DNA of 18,749 bases from an uncultured Clostridia bacterium. Lineage in GTDB: Bacteria; Bacillota; Clostridia; Christensenellales; Pumilibacteraceae. The stretch lies in the NCBI GenBank assembly GCA_947588325.1, contig CANPYH010000015.1, positions 1-18,749 on the forward strand. Reading direction: 5' to 3'. Below are positions 1-6,717 of this stretch, one piece after another. Both the position numbers and the translations under genes were made by a program. The notes beneath the pieces are model-generated. The model made no database searches. It was given only the letters and a program-made list of their open reading frames with translations, and had not been told where the DNA came from. Position 1 is the first letter of the stretch. Every line of letters begins with the position of its first letter.

Positions 1-601
1 CCGCCGAGCCGCCGCCCCGCGCGATCACTATGGCGTCGATGCAAAACTTGCCGACGTTTAATTCGTTGATTGCCGTGCATATATCAGACGCGCTCTCTTT
101 ACCCTGCACCCGCACGTCGTAAACGCATATTCCGAGGCTTACGCCCTTGGAGCGGACGACGGAAACTATGTCGTGCAGCACCGCGCCGTATTCGCTGGTA
201 ATGACCGCTATCTTGGATATCTCGGAGGGCAACGGGAGTTTGTTCTCGAACAGCCCCTCTTTGCGCAGCGCCTCTTTCAGCCGAGCAAGGTCGAGCAAAG
301 TCTTGCCCTCGCCCGACGGAGATATGTCGTCGATGAGAAAGGAGACCCGCCCCGTCTTTTCGTAGAAATTAACAGAGCCCTTCGCCTCGACGTTCATTCC
401 CGCCATGTCGTCGGAAATCGAGCGGAAACTCACGCAGGGCAGTATGCAGTCGCCCTCTTTCAGGGTTATGAAAGTGCGCGCCCCCATGCGCTTGAACTCG
501 AAAACCTCGCCGCAGACGGTTATATCGTGCAGTACGAATTCGTCGTCGAAAACGCCGCCTATATATGCGTTAAGTTGCGATACGGTCAGCTTTTTTTGCA
601 T
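1..601 (-). CDS. xseA: XseA, exodeoxyribonuclease VII large subunit, N-terminal 200 residues (3' end outside window)
   Basis: I translated this frame directly because it has no stop in the window. It begins MQKKLTVSQLNAYIGGVF, followed by the N-terminal OB fold (GEVFEFKRMGARTFITLKEGD, beginning about residue 31) and the early part of the catalytic domain (LPLPSEISKIAVITS). It reaches the conserved RGGGS at the left edge. The subunit, with XseB, makes the nuclease that degrades single-stranded DNA to oligonucleotides. The ATG at 601 has no clear ribosome binding site and overlaps folD by 16 bases, so translational coupling is likely. xseB would be expected just beyond the left edge. Confidence 0.93.
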   Translation of the reverse strand, partial: MQKKLTVSQLNAYIGGVFDDEFVLHDITVCGEVFEFKRMGARTFITLKEGDCILPCVSFRSISDDMAGMNVEAKGSVNFYEKTGRVSFLIDDISPSGEGKTLLDLARLKEALRKEGLFENKLPLPSEISKIAVITSEYGAVLHDIVSVVRSKGVSLGICVYDVRVQGKESASDICTAINELNVGKFCIDAIVIARGGGSA

Positions 602-1440
602 CGGAATGCCGCTTCTACCGTGTTGCGGATAAGCATAGTGACGGTCATAGGTCCCACCCCGCCCGGAACGGGAGTTATATACGACGCTTTCGCGCTCGCT
701 TCGGGGAAGTTCACATCGCCGTAAAGTTTGCCGTCGCACCTGTTCATGCCGACGTCGATGACGACTGCGCCCTCCTTAACCATATCGCCCCTGACAAACT
801 CCTTGATCCCGACGGCAGCGACGAGTATATCCGCCTGCCTCGTTATGGACGGAAGATCAACGGTCTTGGAGTGGCAGATAGTGACGGTGGCGTTCTCGCC
901 CAAAAGCAGCACGGCGACGGGCTTGCCGACAATGTTGCTCCTGCCGATTACCACGGCATGCTTGCCCGCTATCTTCGTGCCCGTGGACCTTATAAGCTCG
1001 ATAATCCCCGCGGGGGTGCAGGGCTTAGTGCAAGGCAGTCCGAGAAGCAGTCCGCCCGCATTCACGGCGTGGAAGCCGTCGGCGTCCTTTTCGGGGGATA
1101 TGCGCGCAAGTATCTTCTTTTCGTTAAGCCCTGCGGGCAGGGGGAGCTGGACGAGTATGCCGTCCACGTTCGCGTCCTCGTTAAGCGCGTCTATGAGTTC
1201 GATAAGCTCGTCCTCGGTCGCCTCGCTCGGCAGGTTATAAGAAAAGGACTTAACCCCCACCTCTTCGCACGACCTGATCTTGTTGCGGACGTATATTTCG
1301 CTTGCGGGGTTATCCCCGACTTTTATCACGGCAAGACCTACCTTCCTGCCATACGCCCCTTCGAACTCGGCGGCTCTGCCTTTAAGATCCTCCTTGATGG
1401 AAGCGGACAGCGCCTTGCCGTCTATTATTTCAGCCGACAT
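586..1440 (-). CDS. folD: FolD, methylenetetrahydrofolate dehydrogenase / methenyltetrahydrofolate cyclohydrolase
   Basis: The product has 284 residues, the standard length. It interconverts 5,10-methylene-, methenyl- and 10-formyl-tetrahydrofolate in one-carbon metabolism. The active-site Y50 and K54 are in EIYVRNKIRSCEE, Q98 in GILVQLPLP, and the substrate Asp in KDADGFHAVN. The NADP-binding part has GRSNIVGKPVA, VITVCHS-like residues (TVTICHSKT) and VIDVGMN. The C-terminal PVPGGVGPMTV is the second PROSITE signature. The ATG at 1440 follows a nearly perfect ribosome site, AAGGAGGTCGAAA. It overlaps nusB by 11 bases and xseA by 16 bases. Confidence 0.98.
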   Translation of the reverse strand: MSAEIIDGKALSASIKEDLKGRAAEFEGAYGRKVGLAVIKVGDNPASEIYVRNKIRSCEEVGVKSFSYNLPSEATEDELIELIDALNEDANVDGILVQLPLPAGLNEKKILARISPEKDADGFHAVNAGGLLLGLPCTKPCTPAGIIELIRSTGTKIAGKHAVVIGRSNIVGKPVAVLLLGENATVTICHSKTVDLPSITRQADILVAAVGIKEFVRGDMVKEGAVVIDVGMNRCDGKLYGDVNFPEASAKASYITPVPGGVGPMTVTMLIRNTVEAAFRCKKS

Positions 1441-1834
1441 TTTCGACCTCCTTGATTACGGACGCGAGCACACCGTTTACGAAAGAATAGCTCTTATCCG
1501 TCGAATATTTTTTTGCAAGCTCCGTAGCCTCGTTCGCGCTCACGGAATGCGGCACGTCGTCGCGGTAAAGTATCTCGTATATAGCCACCTGAAGGATAGC
1601 CAAATCCACCTTGTATATTCTGTCCACGGCGAAACCGCTGCTGTATTTTTCTATGTACCCCATTATTTCTTCGCGGGCGGAGATTATGCCGCGGTAACAC
1701 GATTCGAAATATTCGAGGTCGTCATCCGTCATGCCTTGCTCCATAAGCGAAAGGGTAAAATCGTCCTCTTCCATGCGGACGTTGTATTCGTATATCAGCT
1801 GAAACAGTGCGTCTCTTGCAGCTTTTCTACCCAT
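1430..1834 (-). CDS. nusB: NusB, transcription antitermination factor
   Basis: The product has 134 residues, normal length. NusB with NusE (S10) binds boxA RNA and assembles the antitermination complex on rRNA operons. The all-helical family pattern is complete: RKAARDALFQLIYEYN, then VDRIYKVDLAILQVAIYEILYRDDVP, then NEATELAKKYSTDKSYSFVNGVLASV. The ATG at 1834 has GGAGAG just upstream. nusB overlaps folD by 11 bases, as common in Bacillota (nusB-folD-xseA). The genes accB, accC, yqhY and amaP, which separate spoIIIAH from nusB in Bacillus, are absent. No boxA-like sequence was recognised in its leader. Confidence 0.97.
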   Translation of the reverse strand: MGRKAARDALFQLIYEYNVRMEEDDFTLSLMEQGMTDDDLEYFESCYRGIISAREEIMGYIEKYSSGFAVDRIYKVDLAILQVAIYEILYRDDVPHSVSANEATELAKKYSTDKSYSFVNGVLASVIKEVENVG

Positions 1835-1842
1835 AATCTCTC

Positions 1843-1879
1843 CAGAATAAAAAAATCCGTCGGTTGCCCGCGCGGATTT
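1843..1879 (-). terminator. Terminator-like hairpin in the nusB leader (attenuator candidate)
   Basis: On the minus strand AAATCCG pairs with CGGATTT (7 base pairs), and inside them CGG pairs with CCG around a GCAA tetraloop. TTTTTTATT follows, and the nusB ribosome site and ATG come about 10 bases later. Lying after the nusB promoter, it could stop spoIIIA readthrough and also attenuate nusB. The stem, GNRA loop and U-run are directly visible; regulation is inferred. Confidence 0.65.
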
Positions 1880-1917
1880 CTTTGCCGTTTTGTCCGAGCG
1901 CGTGCACTTACGCTATA

Positions 1918-1923
1918 AGTATA
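1918..1923 (-). promoter_or_regulatory. Sigma-A -10 element (TATACT) with extended TGn, nusB operon
   Basis: The minus strand reads TGCTATACT: a five-of-six -10 with an extended TGn motif at a 17-base spacing from TTGAAA. Transcription should start near 1911, giving a leader of about 77 bases to nusB that contains a hairpin. This promoter would serve nusB, folD and xseA in vegetative cells. Confidence 0.8.
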
Positions 1924-1940
1924 GCACAGCGACGCGCATA

Positions 1941-1946
1941 TTTCAA
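1941..1946 (-). promoter_or_regulatory. Sigma-A -35 element (TTGAAA) of the nusB promoter
   Basis: TTGAAA on the minus strand matches five of six consensus bases and lies 17 bases upstream of TATACT, just after the spoIIIAH stop. Confidence 0.8.
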
Positions 1947-1957
1947 TCTTTTTTTAA

Positions 1958-2440
1958 TTACTCCGTGGGAATAATTCTGACGTTGGTTGCCTTTCTTTGC
2001 GTTTCGGTCATGACGAGCTGCATAATCTGGTTAGCCTGCGTGCCCGTCAGCTCCGAACACTTGACTATGACGTTGATATTTTCCGTCGTACTCGTCACGA
2101 TTGCGTCGTCGAAGCCGAGAGATTTAATCAGCCCCTCGAGGACGAGTTCGGTCTCCATGCTCTCCGCAAGCGCGACTTTTGCCTTTTCGGCGTTCTCTTT
2201 CGCCTCGGCGGAGTACTGATCGGACTTGATTATTTCGTCATAGTACAGCATCGCCTGCTCGCGTGAAGCCGTTCTGTCCACTCTGTAAGCGGCGAAGAAG
2301 TCGGTGTATTCCGAGTCCGCGTTCACGCTGTCGGACCTGTTCCCCGCCGTCACGTTCAGTACGATGTTGAGCACGCCCGTAAGGACGAGGAGCGCGACCA
2401 TACCTGTCAGAATGAAGATCTTCTTTTTCTTACTTAACAT
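1958..2440 (-). CDS. spoIIIAH: SpoIIIAH, stage III sporulation protein, SpoIIQ partner
   Basis: The product has 160 residues, shorter than Bacillus SpoIIIAH (218). An N-terminal membrane helix (about 8-30) is followed by a charged helical linker (SREQAMLYYDEIIKSDQYS) and a C-terminal YscJ/FliF-like ring-building domain (about 95-160, LIKSLGFDDAIVTSTTENINVIV). In Bacillus this domain binds forespore SpoIIQ across the septum; SpoIIQ is not in this window. The ATG at 2440 is preceded by a GGGGGT run. It ends the operon; no terminator lies directly behind it before the nusB promoter, so the hairpin in the nusB leader may end this transcript. Confidence 0.95.
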   Translation of the reverse strand: MLSKKKKIFILTGMVALLVLTGVLNIVLNVTAGNRSDSVNADSEYTDFFAAYRVDRTASREQAMLYYDEIIKSDQYSAEAKENAEKAKVALAESMETELVLEGLIKSLGFDDAIVTSTTENINVIVKCSELTGTQANQIMQLVMTETQRKATNVRIIPTE

Positions 2441-2463
2441 AACGTTACCCCCGATTTTTATTA

Positions 2464-2886
2464 TTATCGACCTTTTGCCAACACATTGATTTTATTTTCG
2501 TCGATACCGAAATATGACGCTACCGACGAAATAAGTTTTAATTTTACAGCAATATCGTTCCCGCCGTCGCAGATGATGATTACTCCCTCGGGCTTCGGAA
2601 ATTCGCCCTCTTCCGCGCCGTCGGTGGACCAATTGACGAGGACATACACGTCGCCTACTCCCTCTATCCGCGAGAGTTTGGTTTCGAGTTGCCTGACCGT
2701 TTCGGTATAATAATCATATTCGCCGCCCGTCTGCGATATACCGGTTTTTTTGTCCGAAGAACAAGATGTGCCGAAATATATGAAGAGCATAATAACGACG
2801 GCAAGCACGGCGATTATTACCTCGATATGCTTTATCGATTTGATTTTGGCGAATATTCCCGCCGCTTTGTCCTTAATCCTGCCCAA
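2464..2886 (-). CDS. spoIIIAG: SpoIIIAG, stage III sporulation ring protein
   Basis: The product has 140 residues, much shorter than Bacillus SpoIIIAG (about 229), mostly through a shorter linker and domain insertion. One membrane helix (about 22-40) precedes a soluble domain with the family signature LETKLSRIEGVGDVYVLVNW and PKPEGVIIICDGG, then IKLISSVASYFGI-like residues at the end. SpoIIIAG forms the large ring on the mother-cell side of the channel in the intermembrane space. The start is TTG at 2886, with GAGGG about 7 bases upstream; it overlaps spoIIIAF by 14 bases. No better start fits the membrane segment. The missing insertion loop, which forms the beta-ring collar in Bacillus, is worth noting. 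Confidence 0.92.
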   Translation of the reverse strand: MGRIKDKAAGIFAKIKSIKHIEVIIAVLAVVIMLFIYFGTSCSSDKKTGISQTGGEYDYYTETVRQLETKLSRIEGVGDVYVLVNWSTDGAEEGEFPKPEGVIIICDGGNDIAVKLKLISSVASYFGIDENKINVLAKGR

Positions 2887-3349
2887 TGCTTACCCTCACT
2901 GCCCCTTGATCTATCCCGAGATACTCCGCCACAAACGCCCGTACTTCCAATATAACCGAGGAGCTGTCGGCAAACTCGCCGAATACCGTCACTTCCGCCC
3001 CCTCCGCAATAATCTTTTCGCCGTCGATGCGACCCTTCACGCTGCACCGAGCGTAATACCCGATCTCCTTCACCTTTCTGTTCAGTTCTGCCTCAACTAC
3101 GGCAAAGTACGCACTGCCCGTTTTGTCCAACACATTCTCATTGTATGAGAAGTCGGTGTTGAATATACTGCACGAAGTCATGTCTATCCCCTTCGCGAAA
3201 AAAGTCGGTATCGGGAATATGAGGACGAGGAGAAAGACGTATGTGCAGGCGGTCTTTATGACGGAGTGCATGCGCGTTTTCGAGGTCAGGTGACCGATAA
3301 GCACGCCGAGTATGCCCGTTCCCGCGACGGATAACAGCCACGCCGTCAT
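2873..3349 (-). CDS. spoIIIAF: SpoIIIAF, stage III sporulation protein
   Basis: The product has 158 residues, shorter than the Bacillus protein (about 206). Two N-terminal membrane helices (about 4-20 and 31-50) are followed by a soluble C-terminal domain of about 100 residues with mixed helices and strands (RIDGEKIIAEGAEVTVFGEF, then FVAEYLGIDQGAVRVSIG). That domain resembles the ring-building motif found in secretion-system and SpoIIIA proteins. The domain equivalence is inferred from the pattern and operon position. It starts at ATG 3349, overlapping the spoIIIAE stop, and overlaps spoIIIAG by 14 bases. Confidence 0.9.
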   Translation of the reverse strand: MTAWLLSVAGTGILGVLIGHLTSKTRMHSVIKTACTYVFLLVLIFPIPTFFAKGIDMTSCSIFNTDFSYNENVLDKTGSAYFAVVEAELNRKVKEIGYYARCSVKGRIDGEKIIAEGAEVTVFGEFADSSSVILEVRAFVAEYLGIDQGAVRVSIGQD

Positions 3350-4542
3350 ATCCTGTTCCCTGCCGATACGACGATGAGCAGGAATATGAAGTAGAGAAAC
3401 GCCGCTCCCGCCATTACCGCGCCCGTCAGGCTCACCGTTTTCGCTATTCCCGAAAGCATATCGCTCATAAGTTTGTCTCCGAGCGGTTCCACGATCGCCG
3501 CGGCAAGGCGCAGACAGAGCGAGAATACCGCTATTTTCATTATTACGGGCAGGACGGTCGCGGCAAGAAGTATCAGCGCGGTATACCCGAGCGCGTTCTT
3601 AACCGCTATCCCGCCCGAAATTATCAGGTTAATTCCGTCGGCGAGATACCCGCCTATCACGGGCACGAACTTCCCCACCGTGAACTTGACGCTCCTGACC
3701 GACATACCGTCAAACACCGAGGCGGTTATTCCCTGCACGGACAGAAAGGCGCTTAACAGGAAGAAGCCCGCCCCGAACAGCCACTTGACCGCACTGCTCA
3801 AAAACTCGGACACCTTGCCCAGTCTGACCTCGGAAGAGATATTACCCACCACGTTGAACACGAAAGAGGCTATCAGCATGGGAAACAGCACCGTCGTAAG
3901 CAGCATTGTCAGTCCGCTTGTCAGTACCCCCACCGCGGGTTGAAATACTCCCGATGAGGCGGAAGAGCCTATCGCCGCCATGAGCGTCAGCATTATGGGC
4001 ATTATTATGCTGACCTGCGCCGAGATTAAACCGAGGGTCTCCGCGCACGCCGAGAACATACCCACTACCGACGCGCCGAGCACGGCTACCATAGCCGCCG
4101 TCGACGCGAAGTGCACCATCTTGCTCACGCTCTCCGACGACGCTCTGCCCTTAAACGCGCCGAGCACCGAGTATATCACGGCAATGGAGACGATGACAAT
4201 GAGGAGGGCGAGAAGGTCGGTTATGCTCGCACCGACCGCGCTGAATACGAAGGCGAGCAGGTTTGAGAAGTCGAGGGTGAAGTTGCCGCTCGCCACCCGT
4301 TTCAGCACCGATACATAGTCCCCGCCGAAAAAGTCCGTCTGGCTCTGTGACAGCCCCGCAAACAGCTGCGCGAACTCATCCTCAACCGACGAGATTATAT
4401 CGTCCGCATAGCCCCCGCCACCGCCGTCCGCCGACGGGTGCGTGACCGATGCAATGATAGCCGTCAGCGCGAACGCTATAATAATTCCGACAGCGAGATT
4501 ACGATATCCGTGAGTTCTTTTACGATAGGAATCATTAAGCAA
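3346..4542 (-). CDS. spoIIIAE: SpoIIIAE, polytopic stage III sporulation membrane protein
   Basis: The product has 398 residues, against 399 in Bacillus. An N-terminal signal-like segment (n-region SYRKRTHGYRN, hydrophobic 16-33) is followed by an extracytoplasmic stretch (35-90) and then about seven membrane segments (roughly 94-130, 147-170, 176-195, 206-232, 252-274, 318-348, 375-394). This is the large membrane core of the SpoIIIA complex. Family features include KFVPVIGGYLADG and the FQPAVGVL stretch. The start is TTG at 4542; no ATG is available in frame near the N-terminus. AAGGTGGT sits about 6 bases upstream, supporting this start even though it lies 67 bases inside spoIIIAD. The TGA stop overlaps the spoIIIAF ATG (ATGA). 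Confidence 0.93.
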   Translation of the reverse strand: MLNDSYRKRTHGYRNLAVGIIIAFALTAIIASVTHPSADGGGGGYADDIISSVEDEFAQLFAGLSQSQTDFFGGDYVSVLKRVASGNFTLDFSNLLAFVFSAVGASITDLLALLIVIVSIAVIYSVLGAFKGRASSESVSKMVHFASTAAMVAVLGASVVGMFSACAETLGLISAQVSIIMPIMLTLMAAIGSSASSGVFQPAVGVLTSGLTMLLTTVLFPMLIASFVFNVVGNISSEVRLGKVSEFLSSAVKWLFGAGFFLLSAFLSVQGITASVFDGMSVRSVKFTVGKFVPVIGGYLADGINLIISGGIAVKNALGYTALILLAATVLPVIMKIAVFSLCLRLAAAIVEPLGDKLMSDMLSGIAKTVSLTGAVMAGAAFLYFIFLLIVVSAGNRI

Positions 4543-4865
4543 AACAATACCACCTTACCGCCGAATGATATTTTGTTCGCGAGGGGCGTCAGCTTCGCGT
4601 CCTCCGCCGTATCGCAGGCAAACTCGATAATGTATCCTGCGCCCACGAGTTTGAGCAGGTACCGCACCAGATCGAGATTAACCCCCGTCCTTTCCGCAAG
4701 ATCGGTCAGCATGTCCACGATAGCCGTCAGGTAGTCCACCACCCCGAGCACGATGGCTATACCGCCGATTATCGCTATCAACACGGCGATGTCCGACCGC
4801 TCGTTACGAACGACGAGGACGCTTACGACGGTTATTACTCCCATTGCGGCAATCTTTAATATCAT
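4476..4865 (-). CDS. spoIIIAD: SpoIIIAD, stage III sporulation membrane protein
   Basis: The product has 129 residues, against 133 in Bacillus subtilis. It has hydrophobic segments at about 2-20, 27-50, 66-85 and 103-125, with the conserved stretch YLLKLVGAGYIIEFACDTAEDA (the family's K.iG.aYi.eF..d...d). It shares its N-terminal half with SpoIIIAC and is part of the membrane complex. I chose ATG 4865, which overlaps the spoIIIAC TGA; a TTG codon just before is possible but unneeded. The 3' end overlaps the start of spoIIIAE by 67 bases in a different frame. Confidence 0.94.
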   Translation of the reverse strand: MILKIAAMGVITVVSVLVVRNERSDIAVLIAIIGGIAIVLGVVDYLTAIVDMLTDLAERTGVNLDLVRYLLKLVGAGYIIEFACDTAEDAKLTPLANKISFGGKVVLFCLMIPIVKELTDIVISLSELL

Positions 4866-5062
4866 CAATAGGTTCCGAATACCGTCCGAAGCGCGGAAAA
4901 CAGGTCGGTCAGGGAGTCGATAACGATAAGCAGAACTATGACAAGCCCGACGAGCGTGACCAAAGTCGCGATCTCGTCCTTATCGTACTTCTTCAATACC
5001 TGGTTGACTATCGCGGTCAGCAGCCCTATAGCGGCAATCTTGAATATTATGTCAATGCTCAT
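4865..5062 (-). CDS. spoIIIAC: SpoIIIAC, small stage III sporulation membrane protein
   Basis: The product has 65 residues with two membrane helices (about 5-23 and 32-56) separated by a short polar loop (KKYDKDEIA). Length and pattern match Bacillus SpoIIIAC (68 residues). The family is a component of the SpoIIIA membrane complex, and SpoIIIAC and SpoIIIAD resemble each other. The ATG immediately follows the spoIIIAB TAA with no spacer. The TGA stop overlaps the spoIIIAD ATG by one base (TGATG). Confidence 0.93.
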   Translation of the reverse strand: MSIDIIFKIAAIGLLTAIVNQVLKKYDKDEIATLVTLVGLVIVLLIVIDSLTDLFSALRTVFGTY

Positions 5063-5545
5063 TTACCAACACAGTACGGACAGGAGAAGTCCGAATAAAA
5101 ACCCCAATTTTATACTCGGCTTGCCGAGTTTGGCGTACTTGTCGTCAGCCGCGTCGCCGTACTCTTTCAGTTTGACCCGCCCCGTCGCTATCGCGCTCTT
5201 CTCCGCCGCCGCATTATACCTGCCGAGCGACGATATAACCGAATGCGCAAAGTCGGACTCGCTTTTGGTCAGGCAGCCCGCCTTGAACTTCCCCGCCTTC
5301 TCCCCTCGCATTTCGGCAAGGCACGCCTCTATATGCGAGTTAAGCAGCGGCGACGGCGACTTGTACTCCCCGAGCACGGTGGGTACGGTATCCCGCGAGA
5401 AGTTGAGCGTGGACTCGAAGCGAGCGAGCAGCCCGTCCAGACTTCGGAAGTATTCCTTTCGCTGTTTCAGCCTGCGCCCGATCAGGTAACCGACCAGCGT
5501 ACCGACGGCGGTCAGGCACACAGTCAGAAACATTTTGTCCGTCAT
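5063..5545 (-). CDS. spoIIIAB: SpoIIIAB, stage III sporulation membrane protein
   Basis: The product has 160 residues, close to the Bacillus protein of about 170. An N-terminal membrane segment (about 4-21, FLTVCLTAVGTLVGYLIG) is followed by a helical cytoplasmic region and a C-terminal membrane segment (KLGFLFGLLLSVLCW). The fold is related to GspF/type II secretion inner-membrane platform proteins, consistent with partnering the SpoIIIAA ATPase. RKEYFRSLDGLLARFESTLNFSRDTVPTVL resembles the family's L..l...I.y..tpL pattern. The ATG at 5545 overlaps the spoIIIAA TGA (ATGA); a longer frame upstream is a shadow of spoIIIAA. The TAA stop directly abuts the spoIIIAC ATG with no spacer. Confidence 0.92.
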   Translation of the reverse strand: MTDKMFLTVCLTAVGTLVGYLIGRRLKQRKEYFRSLDGLLARFESTLNFSRDTVPTVLGEYKSPSPLLNSHIEACLAEMRGEKAGKFKAGCLTKSESDFAHSVISSLGRYNAAAEKSAIATGRVKLKEYGDAADDKYAKLGKPSIKLGFLFGLLLSVLCW

Positions 5546-6531
5546 ATGCGGCGAAGTTCCCCGTCGAGTACCGCGCTCACCCGCTCCGCCGAAAAGTCGG
5601 AGGAGAGAAATATGTACCTCTCGAACAGTCGCTCCTCGGCAAGCATACGCGCGAAAGAGCGTTTCGCAAATGTTTCTGGGTCGGATGAGTGCGCCGACGC
5701 TATCACCCCTATACCGCACCCGACAGCCTCGCGTATGGTGGCGACGTCCCTTTCTCCGTATATCTCGTCTGTTATTATGACGTCGGGGCGCATAGTCCTG
5801 ACCGCACACTCGAAAGCGTGAGCCTTATCCCCACCCGATATAACGTCGGTGCGAGTGCCCACGTCGTGACGGGAAACGCCCCCGACATTGCATGCTATCT
5901 CGAACCTTTCGTCGGCTATAAGGATATTTCGGCAGGGCGGCATATCGGAGAGCAGCCGCGCGATATCCCGAAGCATGGTAGTTTTTCCTCCTCCGGGAGC
6001 GGAAATAAGCAAAATCCGGCACTTATTCGCTACTATGTCAGACATAATACCGCTTGCACAGCCTATTATTTCGTGCGGAATCCGTATATTTACCGAAGAA
6101 TAATTCTTCACCGCCGTGACCCGTCCCTCCTCGGTCACGCACTCTCCGCATATGCCTATGCGCGCTCCGTCCGAGAGAGTTATATACCCCCTGTTTATGT
6201 CGTCGTTATACGCGTATACCGAGTGTTCGGCGGCGGCGACCACCGCGTTGCTTATGTCGTCTACCGAGGCGATCAGCGAGCTATCCGCATTTTCGCTTAT
6301 CCCGTTTCTCGTGAGGTACGCCGTGCTTCGCCGTCCGTATGATACGCATACGGGCTGAGCGGCGCGAAGTCTTATCTCGCGGAGGCGTTCGGGGTCGAGG
6401 TTCTCCGCTATGGACGCGTAAACTTCGCTCGGCAGAATGTGCTTCAAAGAGGATATATCGAACATACCATAATATATTTTCGGGCAAATCAGCGTATGCA
6501 GAAAAAATCGCACCGTGACATATATCGACAT
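5542..6531 (-). CDS. spoIIIAA: SpoIIIAA, stage III sporulation ATPase
   Basis: The product has 329 residues with the start used. SpoIIIAA is a cytoplasmic RecA/type II-IV secretion-like ATPase thought to power the channel joining mother cell and forespore. The Walker A motif is APGGGKTT (178-185) and Walker B is VIITDEIYG (251-259). RLREIRLRAAQPV near the N-terminus and AHSSDPETF after Walker B are family features. The ATG at 6531 is preceded by AGGAGGGTAAGGA. The ATG at 6465 (residue 23) would give a 307-residue protein matching Bacillus in length, but has no ribosome site; the extra 22 residues are hydrophobic and unusual. It is the first gene of a complete spoIIIAA-AH operon, overlapping spoIIIAB by ATGA. 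Confidence 0.95.
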   Translation of the reverse strand: MSIYVTVRFFLHTLICPKIYYGMFDISSLKHILPSEVYASIAENLDPERLREIRLRAAQPVCVSYGRRSTAYLTRNGISENADSSLIASVDDISNAVVAAAEHSVYAYNDDINRGYITLSDGARIGICGECVTEEGRVTAVKNYSSVNIRIPHEIIGCASGIMSDIVANKCRILLISAPGGGKTTMLRDIARLLSDMPPCRNILIADERFEIACNVGGVSRHDVGTRTDVISGGDKAHAFECAVRTMRPDVIITDEIYGERDVATIREAVGCGIGVIASAHSSDPETFAKRSFARMLAEERLFERYIFLSSDFSAERVSAVLDGELRRI

Positions 6532-6659
6532 ATTACGCTATCCTTACCCTCCTGCCGTCGTGACTGCTCTTTTTTGCAGGGCTGACGTATTGCTATCCCG
6601 TCCCTCGCCCCGATAATCGGTTCGGTCGCCGTTGCTGTTAACCAATCCGCCGCGAGGGC
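6532..6659 (-). other. Intergenic region before spoIIIAA (expected sigma-E promoter region)
   Basis: This stretch between the efp terminator and spoIIIAA has no open frame with family features. It contains AGGAGGGTAAGGA shortly before the spoIIIAA start at 6531. In Bacillus the operon is read by mother-cell sigma-E, and one weak sigma-E-like -10 (CATACGCT) lies just inside the annotated gene near 6500, but no convincing -35 could be paired with it. I see no clear sigma-A promoter here. Confidence 0.4.
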
Positions 6660-6696
6660 ATAAAGAAAAGCGCCGCTGACTTAACAGTGACGCTTT
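6660..6696 (-). terminator. Terminator-like hairpin downstream of efp
   Basis: About 20 bases past the efp stop, the minus strand has AAAGCGTCACTG and CAGCGGCGCTTT as the arms of a 12-position stem with one G-U pair and one A-C mismatch. The loop is 6 bases, followed by TTCTTTA. This fits a rho-independent terminator of modest strength, separating the vegetative efp transcript from the sporulation operon. Confidence 0.6.
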
Positions 6697-6717
6697 GATT
6701 GTTTAGTTTAGTTCCGA

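Noticed and set aside
1843..1946. A boxA-like antitermination site or kink-turn for YlxQ/NusB binding in the nusB leader
   Set aside because: No boxA-type sequence (TGCTCTTTA-like) and no tandem G-A pairs next to a three-base bulge were found; the internal loop is only CG opposite A.
6480..6530. Sigma-E promoter for the spoIIIA operon around CATACGCT
   Set aside because: The -10-like match has no convincing -35 partner at 13-15 bases and would place the transcript start inside the longer spoIIIAA frame; kept only as a remark.
6541..6600. Small inverted repeats (CCTGC/GCAGG) upstream of spoIIIAA as an operator
   Set aside because: Only 5-bp arms about 20 bases apart, expected by chance in this GC-rich region.
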